DNA from: an uncultured Bacteroidia bacterium
GTDB taxonomy: Bacteria > Bacteroidota > Bacteroidia > Bacteroidales > UBA932
DNA length: 61,765 nt
Assembly: GCA_902780935.1 (NCBI GenBank)
Contig: CACZHP010000036.1
Location: 1-61,765, forward strand
Reading direction: 5' to 3'
In this document: one piece after another, positions 25,275 through 34,553 of the stretch
How the letters are laid out: every line of letters begins with the position of its first letter
Position numbering within the stretch: position 1 is the stretch's first letter
Notes under the pieces: generated by a model
The model's database searches: none
Told to the model about the DNA's origin: nothing
What the model saw: only the letters and a program-made list of their open reading frames with translations
Program-made: the position numbers and the translations under genes

Positions 25275-26546
25275 TTAAAACGTGTATTTTACAAGAGCCT
25301 GGACACGATGGTTGGTGATCCAGTGGAGATTGTCAGTGGCAAGACCCCAGTCACCCAGGGACTTTACACCATTTACGGTCTTGTAGTCGCCGTACTGGAT
25401 GCTGGTGAGCTCATACTCAAGACCGACCGAGAACTTGCCGATGTTGTGGATGACAGTGGGGGTGACCCTCCACATCATGTTCATGTTCGAGAAGCTGTTC
25501 TTGCTGAAATACAGGTTGGACGCGGGTGCGTAACCGTTTTTATAGCCATAAAGCTGCTCGATCGTACCGAAGTTCTTGACAAAGCCGCCGAAGAGGATGG
25601 CCTGGGTCTTCTTTCCGTACATAAGGCTCACCCAAGTCGAAGAGTTCTGGGTGGGAGTGTACCTGTAGCTGCCGTCTTCCTTGACCTCGCATATTCCATA
25701 ACCTCCGTTGAGGTTCATGTGCTCGCCTGCCTGGGCCATGATGGTCTTGAGCTTGGCGGAGAACAATCCGCTCTTGTACTGGAGGAAAAGGAACGGGGAG
25801 ATGGTGGTTATACGGTCGCTGACCTTCTTTTTGCCGTCATTCCAGCGAGGCTTGATGGAGAGGAGATCGCCACCCACCCTGGCGGTGAAACCACCTGATG
25901 TGAAGTTGACTCCGAGATATGCCTCGGGAGTCATGCCGTATTTGATGTAGTTGGCGGAGGCTCCACCGGGGCCGGCCGAAGTGTACTGCATCTGCCAGAT
26001 CGCGGCGGCGGTCAGGGACAGGGAATTTGACAGGCTCAGGTCAAACTTGACAAGCGGTGTCCTGGAGAAAGGGCCGAAAGGAGCGCCAGTGTTCAGGGAG
26101 AACACATCGGGCATGTCAGCCGCCATCGGATGCCAGGTCTGTCCGGCGGTCACCTGCCAGTCGCCCTTGCCGATAGTGGCAAAAGCCTGACGGAGACGCA
26201 GCTGGGCGGTTCCGGTCACCCCGGAAACTCCACTGTAGAAGTCTGTCTCGATCTTCGCACCGATCTTGAAGCCGTCGAACTCGTAATCTTTCACATCAAC
26301 ACCAAGCCTTGTGGTGAGGGCGGCGAAACGGAAAGATGTCTGAGCGTTGAGGTCAACATCGTCAACCATGTTATGGTCCTTGGGGACATAATAGAAGAAA
26401 TCCTCGGTTCCGGACACGCTCTCGCGGGTGTCGAAGGCGAAATAGTTACGGATAAATCCGTACAGTTTGATTGTGGCGGGCTTCTCCTGAGCGGCTAAAG
26501 TGGCGCAAAGAGCGAGAGCTACGACTGCGGTGATTATACGTTTCAT
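25275..26546 (-). CDS. Outer-membrane porin, DcaP-like (paralogue)
   Basis: 423 residues from the ATG at 26546 (MKRIITAVVALALCATLAAQ, a clean signal peptide). A longer frame up to 26657 overlaps the DASS gene and is not used. KLYGFIRNYFAFDTRESVSG and the GQTWHPMAADMP block mark it as a paralogue of the 23925-25253 gene, probably an old tandem duplication. It ends ...RVQALVKYTF, a classical outer-membrane C-terminal Phe. It lies 10 nt after the DASS carrier and 21 nt before its paralogue, so all three should be one transcript. Confidence 0.78.
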   Translation of the reverse strand: MKRIITAVVALALCATLAAQEKPATIKLYGFIRNYFAFDTRESVSGTEDFFYYVPKDHNMVDDVDLNAQTSFRFAALTTRLGVDVKDYEFDGFKIGAKIETDFYSGVSGVTGTAQLRLRQAFATIGKGDWQVTAGQTWHPMAADMPDVFSLNTGAPFGPFSRTPLVKFDLSLSNSLSLTAAAIWQMQYTSAGPGGASANYIKYGMTPEAYLGVNFTSGGFTARVGGDLLSIKPRWNDGKKKVSDRITTISPFLFLQYKSGLFSAKLKTIMAQAGEHMNLNGGYGICEVKEDGSYRYTPTQNSSTWVSLMYGKKTQAILFGGFVKNFGTIEQLYGYKNGYAPASNLYFSKNSFSNMNMMWRVTPTVIHNIGKFSVGLEYELTSIQYGDYKTVNGVKSLGDWGLATDNLHWITNHRVQALVKYTF

Positions 26547-26556
26547 TACAAATAAA

Positions 26557-28029
26557 TTAAGCGAAAGGGAAAATGGTTGTAAGCCAGAAATATCCGAGGA
26601 CGAATCCGACCGCACCGATGATAATGCCGACCTTGGCCATATCCTTGGTCTCCACAAGACCGGTGGAGGCGGCTATGGCGTTAGGAGGCGTCGAGATAGG
26701 GAAGCACATCGCTATCGAGGCGCAAACGGCTATGAACGAGATCATGGCCTTGGTGCCACCAAGGGCAAGGAACTGGGAATTGTTGGCGGCCGCGGGATCA
26801 GCCATGCCTTGTGCGATGACAATCAATATAGGGATCAGCAAGGCCGCGGTGGCGGAGTTGCTGATAAAGTTAGAGAGGAAATAGCAGACAAGACCCGCCA
26901 CAACCAGGACGAGTACGACGGGCATCGTACCGAAAGGAATCGACTCGATCAGGACTTTAGCCAGACCGGTCTCCTGAAGGCAGGTACCCAGCGCGAAACC
27001 ACCGGCCACCAGCCAGAGAACGCTCCAGTTGATCTCCTTGATGTCCTCCTTGGTGAATATTCCCGTGCAGGTCAACACTCCCAGAGGGATAAGCGCGACC
27101 ACGTTGGAATTGATCTTGGTAACCTGCTCTGTGGCCCAGAGAACGATAGTGCCGACAAAGGTGATCCAGACTGTGTAATACTTCCAGTCCCTCTTCTTGT
27201 TGCTCTTGGGGATCTCAAGCCTGACCTCCTTGCTCTTGAAGGGGAAGAAAAGCTGCAGGAGAATCCAGGCGAAGAGGATCATTATGATGACATAGGGGAT
27301 CATCCTGCCCATCCAATCCACAAAAGAGACCTCAGCTCCGGCCTCAGCCAGGAACTTGACAGCCGTGGCGTTCGGAGGAGTGCCGATAGGGGTACCGATA
27401 CCACCGATATTCGCGGCGATAGGGATGGCGAGCGCCAGACCGACCTTACCTTTGTCGTCCTTGGGAAGGACGGAGAGCACGGGAGCCAGGAATGCCAGCA
27501 TCATGGCCGCGGTAGCGGTGTTGCTCATGAACATAGAGAAGACCGAGATGACGATCAGGAACCCGAGCAGGACCATCTTGGGATTGGTGCCGAACGGAGC
27601 GAGGAGGAATCTGGCGAGAGTCACGTCGAGCCCGTATTTCTCAGCCATGATGGCAAGGACGAAACCGCCCAGGAAGAGCATCACGACAGGGTCGGCGAAA
27701 GCCGCCATGATATTCTTGTAGCTCACAAGCTGACCGGCCTCGGGGGTGCAGAAGAAACCGATACCCTTATTCGAGACAGTCAGGAGCGCGATAACGATGA
27801 GAAGGACAGATGTGGTCCAGTTCGGGATGATCTCAAACATCCACATCATGGCCGCGAAGGCGAAGAGAGCGATCACACGCTGCTGGCTGAGAGTCAGCGC
27901 GTCGATGCCATAGAAAGACGTGGGCACGCACCACAGGAATAGTGTGACCAGAAGGATAATCGGAAGAAGAACACAATATTTGACATTGAATTTCTTCTTC
28001 CCAGCTGTTTCGATTGTGCTTTCAGCCAT
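26557..28029 (-). CDS. SLC13/DASS-family sodium:dicarboxylate symporter
   Basis: 490 residues with about 11-12 membrane segments. The two signature loops of the DASS/CitT-VcINDY family are present: SNTATAAMM (about residue 169) and SNSATAALLIPI (about residue 393), each with the SNT/SNS substrate- and sodium-binding motif. These carriers import succinate, malate, citrate or sulfate with sodium. The outer-membrane porins directly downstream suggest a two-membrane route for an organic acid. It is the first gene of the operon, with a promoter at 28073-28107. Confidence 0.9.
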   Translation of the reverse strand: MAESTIETAGKKKFNVKYCVLLPIILLVTLFLWCVPTSFYGIDALTLSQQRVIALFAFAAMMWMFEIIPNWTTSVLLIVIALLTVSNKGIGFFCTPEAGQLVSYKNIMAAFADPVVMLFLGGFVLAIMAEKYGLDVTLARFLLAPFGTNPKMVLLGFLIVISVFSMFMSNTATAAMMLAFLAPVLSVLPKDDKGKVGLALAIPIAANIGGIGTPIGTPPNATAVKFLAEAGAEVSFVDWMGRMIPYVIIMILFAWILLQLFFPFKSKEVRLEIPKSNKKRDWKYYTVWITFVGTIVLWATEQVTKINSNVVALIPLGVLTCTGIFTKEDIKEINWSVLWLVAGGFALGTCLQETGLAKVLIESIPFGTMPVVLVLVVAGLVCYFLSNFISNSATAALLIPILIVIAQGMADPAAANNSQFLALGGTKAMISFIAVCASIAMCFPISTPPNAIAASTGLVETKDMAKVGIIIGAVGFVLGYFWLTTIFPFA

Positions 28030-28072
28030 TACAAATATGATTTATAATTATTATCTTATCCTTAATAACTTG

Positions 28073-28107
28073 CAAATATAATCATATTAAATAAAAAAAC
28101 AGGCAAA
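28073..28107 (-). promoter_or_regulatory. Promoter of the DASS-porin-PL11-glycosyltransferase operon
   Basis: The complement of 28073-28080 is TATATTTG (perfect -7) and the complement of 28104-28107 is TTTG, 23 nt away (slightly long). The leader to the ATG at 28029 is about 40 nt. The -33 box lies inside the gdhA terminator stem. Confidence 0.55.
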
Positions 28108-28130
28108 TCGGTTACCCGATCCGCCTGTTT
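28091..28130 (-). terminator. Intrinsic terminator of gdhA
   Basis: The stem AAACAGGC (28097-28104) with GCCTGTTT (28123-28130), with a nested ATCGG/CCGAT stem, is followed on the minus strand by a run of T (complement of 28093-28099). Confidence 0.85.
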
Positions 28131-28148
28131 CATCCTTAAAAAGAAGCG

Positions 28149-29492
28149 CTAGATCACACCCTGCTCGAGCATGGCCTGGGCGACCTTCATGAATCCGGCG
28201 ATATTGGCACCCTTTACATAGTCCACGGTGCCGTCAGGACGGGTTCCGTACTTGACGCACTGCTCGTGGATGCTCTGCATGATCCAGTGGAGCTTGTCAT
28301 CAACCTCCTGGGCCGACCAGCTGATGTGGGCAGCGTTCTGGGTCATCTCGAGACCTGAGGTGGCGACACCACCGGCGTTGACGGCCTTTCCGGGGGCGAA
28401 GAGGATACCATTGTCCTGGAAATAGTGGATGGCACCGGGCTGGCACCCCATGTTGGACACCTCGCAGCAGCACCAGCAACCGTTGGCGACGAGTTCCTTG
28501 GCGTCATCCTCGCTGAGCTCGTTCTGGAAGGCGCAAGGGAGAGCGATGTCCACAGGGATGCTCCAAGCCTTCTTTCCGACGGTGAAGAAAGCCTTGTCAG
28601 GGAACTTGACGGCCATATCCTCAACCTTATTGCGGTTGGAGGCACGCATATCAAGCATATAGTCAATCATTTCCGGAGTGATGCCCTCGGGGATGTGGCA
28701 GACACCGTCGGGACCGGAGATGGCGACGACCTTAGCGCCGAGCTCGCGGGCCTTGGTAGCAGCGCCCCAGGCGACATTACCGAAGCCGGAGAGGGCGACC
28801 TTCTTGCCGACAATGTCCTTGCCGGCCTTCTCGAGGAGGTGCTGGGTGAAATACAGGGCACCGAAGCCGGTAGCCTCGGGACGAAGGATGGAGCCGCCCC
28901 ATGTGGCACCCTTTCCGGTAAGGACACCGGTGTGGTACTGGCGGGCAAGCTTCTGGTACATTCCGTTCAGGAAGCCGATCTCACGGCCGCCCACGCCCAC
29001 GTCACCGGCGGGAATATCCTGGTCAGGGCCGATGCAGCGCCAGAGCTCAAGCATGAAAGCCTGGCAGAAACGCATGATCTCAGCGTTGGACTTGCCCACG
29101 GGATCAAAGTCGGAGCCTCCCTTGGCGCCGCCCATAGGAAGGGTGGTGAGGGCGTTCTTGAAAGTCTGCTCGAAACCGAGGAACTTAAGCATTGAAGGGG
29201 TGACGGCCTTGTGGAAACGGAGTCCGCCCTTGTAAGGGCCGATCGCGCTGTTGAACTGGACACGGTAGCCGAGGTTGGTCTGGACCTCGCCGTTATCATC
29301 AATCCAAGTCACCCTGAAAGTGAAGATCCTGTCGGGCTCGACAAGCCTCTCGACTATCTTCGCCTTCTCGAACTCAGGATGCTGGTTGTAAACTTCCTCG
29401 ATGGACTCAAGAACCTCCTGCACCGCCTGGAGATACTCTTTCTCGGTCGGGTACTTGGCCTGGAGACGGGCCATGATCTCTGTGGTTTTCAT
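28149..29492 (-). CDS. gdhA: NADP-type glutamate dehydrogenase
   Basis: A 447-residue hexameric-type glutamate dehydrogenase interconverting 2-oxoglutarate plus ammonia and glutamate. The glutamate-binding region GPYKGGLRFH, the catalytic lysine block LPMGGAKGGSDFDPVGKS and the Rossmann motif ALSGFGNVAWGAA are present. It ends in a typical GFMKVAQAMLEQGVI. It is monocistronic, with its own promoter and terminator. NADP specificity is inferred from length and similarity to the bacterial 444-450 residue type. Confidence 0.95.
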   Translation of the reverse strand: MKTTEIMARLQAKYPTEKEYLQAVQEVLESIEEVYNQHPEFEKAKIVERLVEPDRIFTFRVTWIDDNGEVQTNLGYRVQFNSAIGPYKGGLRFHKAVTPSMLKFLGFEQTFKNALTTLPMGGAKGGSDFDPVGKSNAEIMRFCQAFMLELWRCIGPDQDIPAGDVGVGGREIGFLNGMYQKLARQYHTGVLTGKGATWGGSILRPEATGFGALYFTQHLLEKAGKDIVGKKVALSGFGNVAWGAATKARELGAKVVAISGPDGVCHIPEGITPEMIDYMLDMRASNRNKVEDMAVKFPDKAFFTVGKKAWSIPVDIALPCAFQNELSEDDAKELVANGCWCCCEVSNMGCQPGAIHYFQDNGILFAPGKAVNAGGVATSGLEMTQNAAHISWSAQEVDDKLHWIMQSIHEQCVKYGTRPDGTVDYVKGANIAGFMKVAQAMLEQGVI

Positions 29493-29544
29493 GATCGGTT
29501 ATTAATAGTATTACAAAAAATCAAATATCAAGCTGATATGGTTG

Positions 29545-29577
29545 CAAATTTAAAGAAAATAATAGAGAAAATACAAT
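29545..29577 (-). promoter_or_regulatory. Promoter of gdhA
   Basis: -7 box TAAATTTG (complement of 29545-29552) and TTG (complement of 29574-29576) with a 21-nt gap. The leader is about 45-50 nt. Confidence 0.6.
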
Positions 29578-29583
29578 AAACGC

Positions 29584-29615
29584 AAAGAAAAAGACAGGCC
29601 TTTTTAGCCTGTCTT
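29584..29615 (-). terminator. Intrinsic terminator of the nadK-uppS-bamA-skp operon
   Basis: A 9-bp stem AAGACAGGC (29591-29599) with GCCTGTCTT (29607-29615), followed on the minus strand by a T-rich run TTTCTTT. Confidence 0.85.
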
Positions 29616-29638
29616 CATATCAACTTATAAAGGCCTTC

Positions 29639-30202
29639 TTACTTCGTAGGCTGCTGCTGTTGGGCCTGAAGCTCAGCCTGGAGGGACTCCAGAGTCCTGC
29701 CGGCGGGGATGTTCAGCTCCTTCCTGGCGTCGGGAGTGAGATCCTTGCACTGGGATTTATCCACATAGAGATACTGGCTGGCCTCAAAGACCATGGTGTA
29801 TCCACCGGCCTTGGCGAGTTTTTCGACAGTCTCCATAGCCTTCTTCTGGATAGGCTCCATGAGCTGCTGGTTCTGCTGCTGGAGCTCAGCCGAGATAGAC
29901 TGCTGGAACTCATTGATCCTGGTCTGGATCTCAGTAAGCTCCTTCTCCTTGCTCTCCTTGATAGCGGGAGTCCAGGTGGCCTGCTTCTGCTGATACTCGG
30001 AGAACTTGGCGTTGGCCTCGTCGACCATGCTCTGATAAGTGTCGCTAGCCTCTTTCTGGGCCGCCTGCATCTGGGTCCTGGCCGCGTCAGCCTCGGGCAT
30101 GAGCATCACCAGCTCATTGAAATCGACATAGGCGAACTTCACCTGGGCTGTAGCCGTGAAGGTGAGAAATGCCATAGCGGCAAACAAAAAGATCTTTTTC
30201 AT
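29639..30202 (-). CDS. skp: Skp/OmpH family periplasmic chaperone
   Basis: 187 residues from the ATG at 30202 (MKKIFLFAAMAFLTFTATAQ, a signal peptide); the longer frame up to 30256 has an implausible N-terminus. The mature protein starts KFAYVDFNELVMLMPE, the OmpH strand. Next comes a long alpha-helical coiled-coil tentacle region (about 45-140) rich in Gln/Glu/Ala and then the closing strand YLYVDKSQC. Skp escorts unfolded outer-membrane proteins to BAM, and bamA is directly upstream. A possible internal -7 box TAAATTTG lies at 30254-30261. Confidence 0.9.
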   Translation of the reverse strand: MKKIFLFAAMAFLTFTATAQVKFAYVDFNELVMLMPEADAARTQMQAAQKEASDTYQSMVDEANAKFSEYQQKQATWTPAIKESKEKELTEIQTRINEFQQSISAELQQQNQQLMEPIQKKAMETVEKLAKAGGYTMVFEASQYLYVDKSQCKDLTPDARKELNIPAGRTLESLQAELQAQQQQPTK

Positions 30203-30253
30203 ATCAAATTCTAATTTATCAGTTTGCTGAATAAACGCTTTGCAAAGATTGTG

Positions 30254-30261
30254 CAAATTTA
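30254..30261 (-). promoter_or_regulatory. Possible internal -7 box for skp
   Basis: The complement reads TAAATTTG, a perfect TAnnTTTG, about 50 nt before the skp ATG. No -33 box was found. It could give extra skp expression apart from the bamA transcript. Confidence 0.4.
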
Positions 30262-30277
30262 AAAATAAAAATGAATA

Positions 30278-32875
30278 TCAGAACTGTTGTCCTATCATGA
30301 AGTGAAACTGGCTCCTCTCGTTCTTGGACGGATTGTCGAATCCGTATCCCCAGTCAACACCCAGCAGACCGATCATCGGGAGGAATACCCTGACGCCCAC
30401 TCCGGCGGACCGCTTGATCTGGAAAGGATTGAAATTCTTTATGTCGGACCAGCAATTACCTCCTTCAAGGAAGAGCAGGGCGAATATGGTCGATTGCGGC
30501 TGGAGAATCACCGGATAGCGGGCCTCAACGGTGAACTTGTCGTAAACATTACCGGCATAATATCCGTTGGTGTTATAAGGAGTGGCCTCCCAAGGGGTCA
30601 GGGAGTAGTTCTCATATCCCCTCAACGGGATGATGTCAGATCCGTAAGTGTCGTAGCCCGACATTCCGTCTCCACCGACCCTGAAGCCCTCGAACGGGGA
30701 ATATCCCCATTTGCGGTTGTAGTAGCCGAGGTAGCCGAACTGAGCTCGTCCCATGATCACAAGGTCCTTCCAAACCTTGGTGTAAGTCTCCGCGCTGAGC
30801 TTCCACTTGTGGTATTCGATCCATTTGTACCTCTCGGCGGAAGACCATGTGTCGTAATTTATGTCCTTGTAGCTGGCGACCCTGGTGGGATTCCCGGCGG
30901 CGTCCGGATTGCCTATATCCTTTTTCCTGAACAATGAATAAGGCGGTGTGAGCTGGAGGCTGGCGGAGAACACCGAGCCTCGTCTGGGATAGATCTGCTG
31001 GTCGGTCGAAGTCCTCGACAGGTTGGCAGTATAGCTCAGGTTGTGGGACGTTCCGTCATTGAACATGAAGTAGCCGTTGATCCAGTTCTTAAGGTCATAG
31101 ACCTGCCAGCTGAGACCATTGTAGAACACGAAATAGTCATCCGGCCATTTCAGCCTGGAGCCGATGCCGGCGGAGAAACCGTAAATCTGCATGACCTTGT
31201 CGTTGCTGAGAAGTCCGATGGCAAGGTACGAGTCGGTCTGGCGGGTGTAATACGCCTGAAGGTTCAATGAGGTCGGCTTCTTCTGGGTCAACCAGGGCTC
31301 AGTGAAGCTGAAAATAAGTGAGGTATAATAAGTTCCGTTGGTCTGGAACCTGAGCGACAGATTCTGCGCGTCACCGAGGGGAACCGGACGCCAGGCGTTC
31401 TTGTCGAACATCCTGCGGGTCGAGAAGTTATTGAAACTCACACCGACCGTCGCCACGAAAGTGTTCATACCCCATCCTCCGGAAAGCTCCAACTGGCTGG
31501 AAGGCTTCTCGGTCACGTTATACACAAGGTCAACAGTATTGTTGAGCTGGTTCGGAACTATCGAGTACCCGTCACCGCTGGAGATCGCCTCGGGATCGAA
31601 CTGCCCAAGGGAAGCGATCTCCCTGATCGACCTCTCAAAGTTTGTCTGGCTGAAGAGGTAACCGGGCTTGGTATAGATCTGCCTGCGGACGACTTTCTCG
31701 CTCGTCAGGTCGTTGCCGTTGATGATGATGTTGTTCAGGGTGGCCTGCTTGCCCTCCGTGACCCTCATCTCGACATCCACCGAGTCACCTTCGATATTGA
31801 GCTCGACCGGAGTGACCTGGAAGAAAAGATAACCCTCGTCGCGGTATAGCTTGGAGACGTCATAATCCGTCTGCTTTCCGCCTCCGTTAAGCCTCTTCTC
31901 CATTGTGACCACGTCATAAGGGTCACCTTTTTTGATCTGGAGGATCGAGTTGAGTTGCTCGGCGGAATGGACGGAGTTGCCGGTCCATGTGACATTCCTG
32001 AAATAATATCTCTTACCCTGGTCGAACTTGAAATCAATTCCGAGACGGTCCGGCTCCACATAATAGATGGAATCTTTCAGGATACGGGCGTCCCTGTAAC
32101 CGGCCTCGTTGAACTTGCTGATCAGGTTCTGCTTGTCGTTGGGATATTCCTTCTCGTTGAACTTCTTGCTGCTGAAGAAGTTGTAAAGCTTCTTAGCCTT
32201 GGTCTTCTTCATCGACCTGGCGAGCTTGAAATCCGAGACTCCTTCATTACCTTCAAAATTGATGTCGCGGATCCTGATCTTCTCGCCTTTGTCGATCGCG
32301 AATTTGACCCTGATGGCATTCTTAATTATGGTGTCTTTCTGGGTCTGGACATCAACGTCGCAGTTAAGGAAGCCCTTCTCGGCGAAGTATCTCTTGATAA
32401 TTCCCACGGAGGTCGACGCGACATATTCGGAGAATTCCCCACCCCTACGGAGGCGGAGACGGTCCTCAAGGTCTTTCTGCTCGGTCTTGCGCACTCCGGA
32501 ATAAAGCCATCTGGACACCCTTGGCCTCTCCTTGATCATGATCTTGAACCACGCGGAATCGCCGGCGGCATTGACCCTGTCTATCGCCATGGACACATCC
32601 TCGAAATACCTCTGGGCCCACAACCGGGTGATGACAGAGGACAACTCGTCGCTGGGCACAGTCACCTTCATGCCTTCCTGAAGACCGGTCAGCGAGATGA
32701 TCTGCTGCTCTCCGAAATGGGTGTTACCTTCGACGGAGATCCCTCCGACAATATAGCTCTTTGGATGCTCGTAATCGACCTCGACCGATGATGAACCGCC
32801 TTCAGGCCGTTGCGCGAACGAAACCGCACTGACCACCGAAAGGAGAATTACAGACAACAGACGATATGGTTTCAT
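30278..32875 (-). CDS. bamA: Outer-membrane protein assembly factor BamA
   Basis: 865 residues from ATG 32875 (MKPYRLLSVILLSVVSAVSFAQ signal peptide); an ATG five codons earlier at 32890 is possible. The N-terminal half has five POTRA domains (for example IVGGISVEGNTHFGEQQIIS, IRIRDINFEGNEGVSDFKLA, YFRNVTWTGNSVHSAEQL). The C-terminal half is the 16-strand Omp85 barrel with the PRRGS and RGY segments (YPRRGSVFSA, IPLRGYENYS) and the terminal FHMIGQQF ending in Phe. It is the core of the BAM complex; bamD lies elsewhere in the window and skp directly after. Confidence 0.96.
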   Translation of the reverse strand: MKPYRLLSVILLSVVSAVSFAQRPEGGSSSVEVDYEHPKSYIVGGISVEGNTHFGEQQIISLTGLQEGMKVTVPSDELSSVITRLWAQRYFEDVSMAIDRVNAAGDSAWFKIMIKERPRVSRWLYSGVRKTEQKDLEDRLRLRRGGEFSEYVASTSVGIIKRYFAEKGFLNCDVDVQTQKDTIIKNAIRVKFAIDKGEKIRIRDINFEGNEGVSDFKLARSMKKTKAKKLYNFFSSKKFNEKEYPNDKQNLISKFNEAGYRDARILKDSIYYVEPDRLGIDFKFDQGKRYYFRNVTWTGNSVHSAEQLNSILQIKKGDPYDVVTMEKRLNGGGKQTDYDVSKLYRDEGYLFFQVTPVELNIEGDSVDVEMRVTEGKQATLNNIIINGNDLTSEKVVRRQIYTKPGYLFSQTNFERSIREIASLGQFDPEAISSGDGYSIVPNQLNNTVDLVYNVTEKPSSQLELSGGWGMNTFVATVGVSFNNFSTRRMFDKNAWRPVPLGDAQNLSLRFQTNGTYYTSLIFSFTEPWLTQKKPTSLNLQAYYTRQTDSYLAIGLLSNDKVMQIYGFSAGIGSRLKWPDDYFVFYNGLSWQVYDLKNWINGYFMFNDGTSHNLSYTANLSRTSTDQQIYPRRGSVFSASLQLTPPYSLFRKKDIGNPDAAGNPTRVASYKDINYDTWSSAERYKWIEYHKWKLSAETYTKVWKDLVIMGRAQFGYLGYYNRKWGYSPFEGFRVGGDGMSGYDTYGSDIIPLRGYENYSLTPWEATPYNTNGYYAGNVYDKFTVEARYPVILQPQSTIFALLFLEGGNCWSDIKNFNPFQIKRSAGVGVRVFLPMIGLLGVDWGYGFDNPSKNERSQFHFMIGQQF

Positions 32876-32917
32876 CAAAAATGTATTCATATAAACAAGT
32901 TCGCGAATATACTGCGA

Positions 32918-33658
32918 TTATTTGACTTTTCCATACCTGCGGTCTCTCTTTGAGTACTCTTCCAAGGCTGAACGGAACTCGTTTTTACGGAAATCCGGCC
33001 ACAGTGTGTCAACGAAGAGGAACTCCGAATAAGCTGCCTGCCATAGAAGATAATTGCTTATCCTGCTTTCACCTGAGGTGCGTATTATGAGGTCAGGGTC
33101 CGGGATGCCGGCGGTGACAAGCTTCCCGGCGAACTCCTCAGGGCCGACCTTGTCAAGGGCGGCGGGATCATCCTTATAATCCGCGGCCAGCCTCTTCGCG
33201 GCCTGGAGGATATCCCATTTGCCGCTGTAACTCAAGAATATAATCAAATCAAGCACAGGTTCCTCTCCGGCGGCTGGAACCGTGGACACTTCCGCCGCGC
33301 GGATCGCATCCGCCAATGAGGGATCCAGGCGGCTGTAATCGCCCAGGACCCTGAAACGGACACGCTGCTTCCTCAAGGCCTCGATCTCATTGGCAATAGC
33401 CTTGAACATCAAGCCCATCAAGGTATTCACCTCCTCGGCGGGACGCCCCCAATTCTCCTCGGAAAAAGCGAAAAGCGAAAGATACCTCACGCCATTTTCC
33501 ACCGCGGCCTCGACACAAGCGCGGACGCTCTCGACCCCGTTGGCGTGGCCATACACCCTTTCCTTGCCCCTGAGCTTCGCCCATCTGCCGTTCCCATCCA
33601 TTATGATGGAAACGTGCGTGGGGACCTTCAGCTGTGTGTTTCCTTTAAATTCCTCCAT
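32918..33658 (-). CDS. uppS: Isoprenyl (undecaprenyl) diphosphate synthase
   Basis: A 246-residue cis-prenyltransferase making the C55 lipid carrier for peptidoglycan and surface glycans. The catalytic Asp block HVSIIMDGNGRWAKLRG (residues 16-32) is present, as is FAFSEENWGRP. The C-terminal RTSGESRISNYLLWQAAYSE region differs slightly from the usual RTGGExRLSN, with Ser for Gly at one position. It overlaps nadK by 14 nt and precedes bamA by about 40 nt. Confidence 0.95.
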   Translation of the reverse strand: MEEFKGNTQLKVPTHVSIIMDGNGRWAKLRGKERVYGHANGVESVRACVEAAVENGVRYLSLFAFSEENWGRPAEEVNTLMGLMFKAIANEIEALRKQRVRFRVLGDYSRLDPSLADAIRAAEVSTVPAAGEEPVLDLIIFLSYSGKWDILQAAKRLAADYKDDPAALDKVGPEEFAGKLVTAGIPDPDLIIRTSGESRISNYLLWQAAYSEFLFVDTLWPDFRKNEFRSALEEYSKRDRRYGKVK

Positions 33659-34472
33659 TTCTGATGTCTTCGCCCCAGAACAACTTTGTCGTCAGGGCCT
33701 TTATGAAACTTGACTTTTCAAGCCTCACCCTTTTCAGCGAAAATTGTGCCACCTTCACCTCAAGTCTCGCGTCCGACGAAAGACGGACATTCCTGTTGTC
33801 CATGGACATCGCCACCATCTTATCCCGGGATCTCATGGAGATGGAGACCACGGTGGAGTCCGGCACCACCAGGGGACGGACATTCAAGTTATGCGGAGCG
33901 ATTGGAGCTATGATTATCACTTTGGACTCCGGGACACAGATAGGCCCGCCGACGCTGAGGGAATATGCTGTCGAACCGGAACTGGTGGAGACAAGCAGCC
34001 CGTCGGCCCAGTATGTCGGCAACGGGTTGCCGTCCAGGCAGACATCCACCCCGAGAATCGACGCTCCGCCCCTGAGGACGGATATCTCGTTGAGAGTGTA
34101 GGGCCAGAAAGAAGAATCGGCTTCCACCATCGCTCCGTCGACCTTGGTCTCCAGTAATGCCCTGTCCTCAAGAGTGTAAGAACCCGACATGAGGGCGTCG
34201 CAAGCCTCCTCCGGGCTGTATTCGGACAAGAAGCCCACACGCCCGAGATTGACCCCGAGTACAGGGATTCCGGAGGATCCCACACGCTTGGAAGCGGAGA
34301 GGAAAGTGCCGTCTCCACCGACGCTCAGAACCATGTCGGTTCCGGATGCGATATCTTCAGCCGACCGTATCCTGTAAAGCTCGAACGGCCCTGAGGACAA
34401 CTTCTCCGACATCTCCCGGAAACGTGGACCGGACAAGGCGGAATCATCCCTGGAATAAACCGCTATCTTCAT
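33645..34472 (-). CDS. nadK: NAD kinase
   Basis: 275 residues from the ATG at 34472 (MKIAVYSRDD); a frame beginning at 34496 would add eight unlikely residues. The GGDGTFL motif (LSVGGDGTFLSASKRV, about residue 55) and the second family block DGLLVSTSSGSTAYSLSVGG are both intact. It phosphorylates NAD to NADP. First gene of the nadK-uppS-bamA-skp operon, divergent from pdxJ. Confidence 0.95.
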   Translation of the reverse strand: MKIAVYSRDDSALSGPRFREMSEKLSSGPFELYRIRSAEDIASGTDMVLSVGGDGTFLSASKRVGSSGIPVLGVNLGRVGFLSEYSPEEACDALMSGSYTLEDRALLETKVDGAMVEADSSFWPYTLNEISVLRGGASILGVDVCLDGNPLPTYWADGLLVSTSSGSTAYSLSVGGPICVPESKVIIIAPIAPHNLNVRPLVVPDSTVVSISMRSRDKMVAMSMDNRNVRLSSDARLEVKVAQFSLKRVRLEKSSFIKALTTKLFWGEDIRNGGI

Positions 34473-34500
34473 TACCAAATCCTTAAATGAGTTCAAACCT

Positions 34501-34549
34501 CAAAATTAGCACAATTCTGATAAAATCTGAACATAAATCACTACTTTCG
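34501..34549. promoter_or_regulatory. Divergent nadK/pdxJ promoter region
   Basis: On the minus strand TAATTTTG (complement of 34501-34508) is a perfect -7 box, 28 nt before nadK. On the plus strand TACTTTCG (34542-34549) is a one-base variant only 4 nt before the pdxJ ATG, which would give a leaderless or almost leaderless pdxJ mRNA. Confidence 0.5.
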
Positions 34550-34553
34550 CGGT

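Noticed and set aside
26500-27942. 480-codon open frame on the plus strand opposite the DASS carrier
   Set aside because: Its translation is Asp/Glu/His/Arg-rich with no domain, the usual antisense shadow of a GC-rich membrane-protein gene; the minus-strand product has clear DASS signatures.
21924-28029. Polysaccharide utilisation locus
   Set aside because: No SusC/SusD pair, no hybrid two-component or ECF regulator; the porins are DcaP-like and the carrier is of the DASS type.
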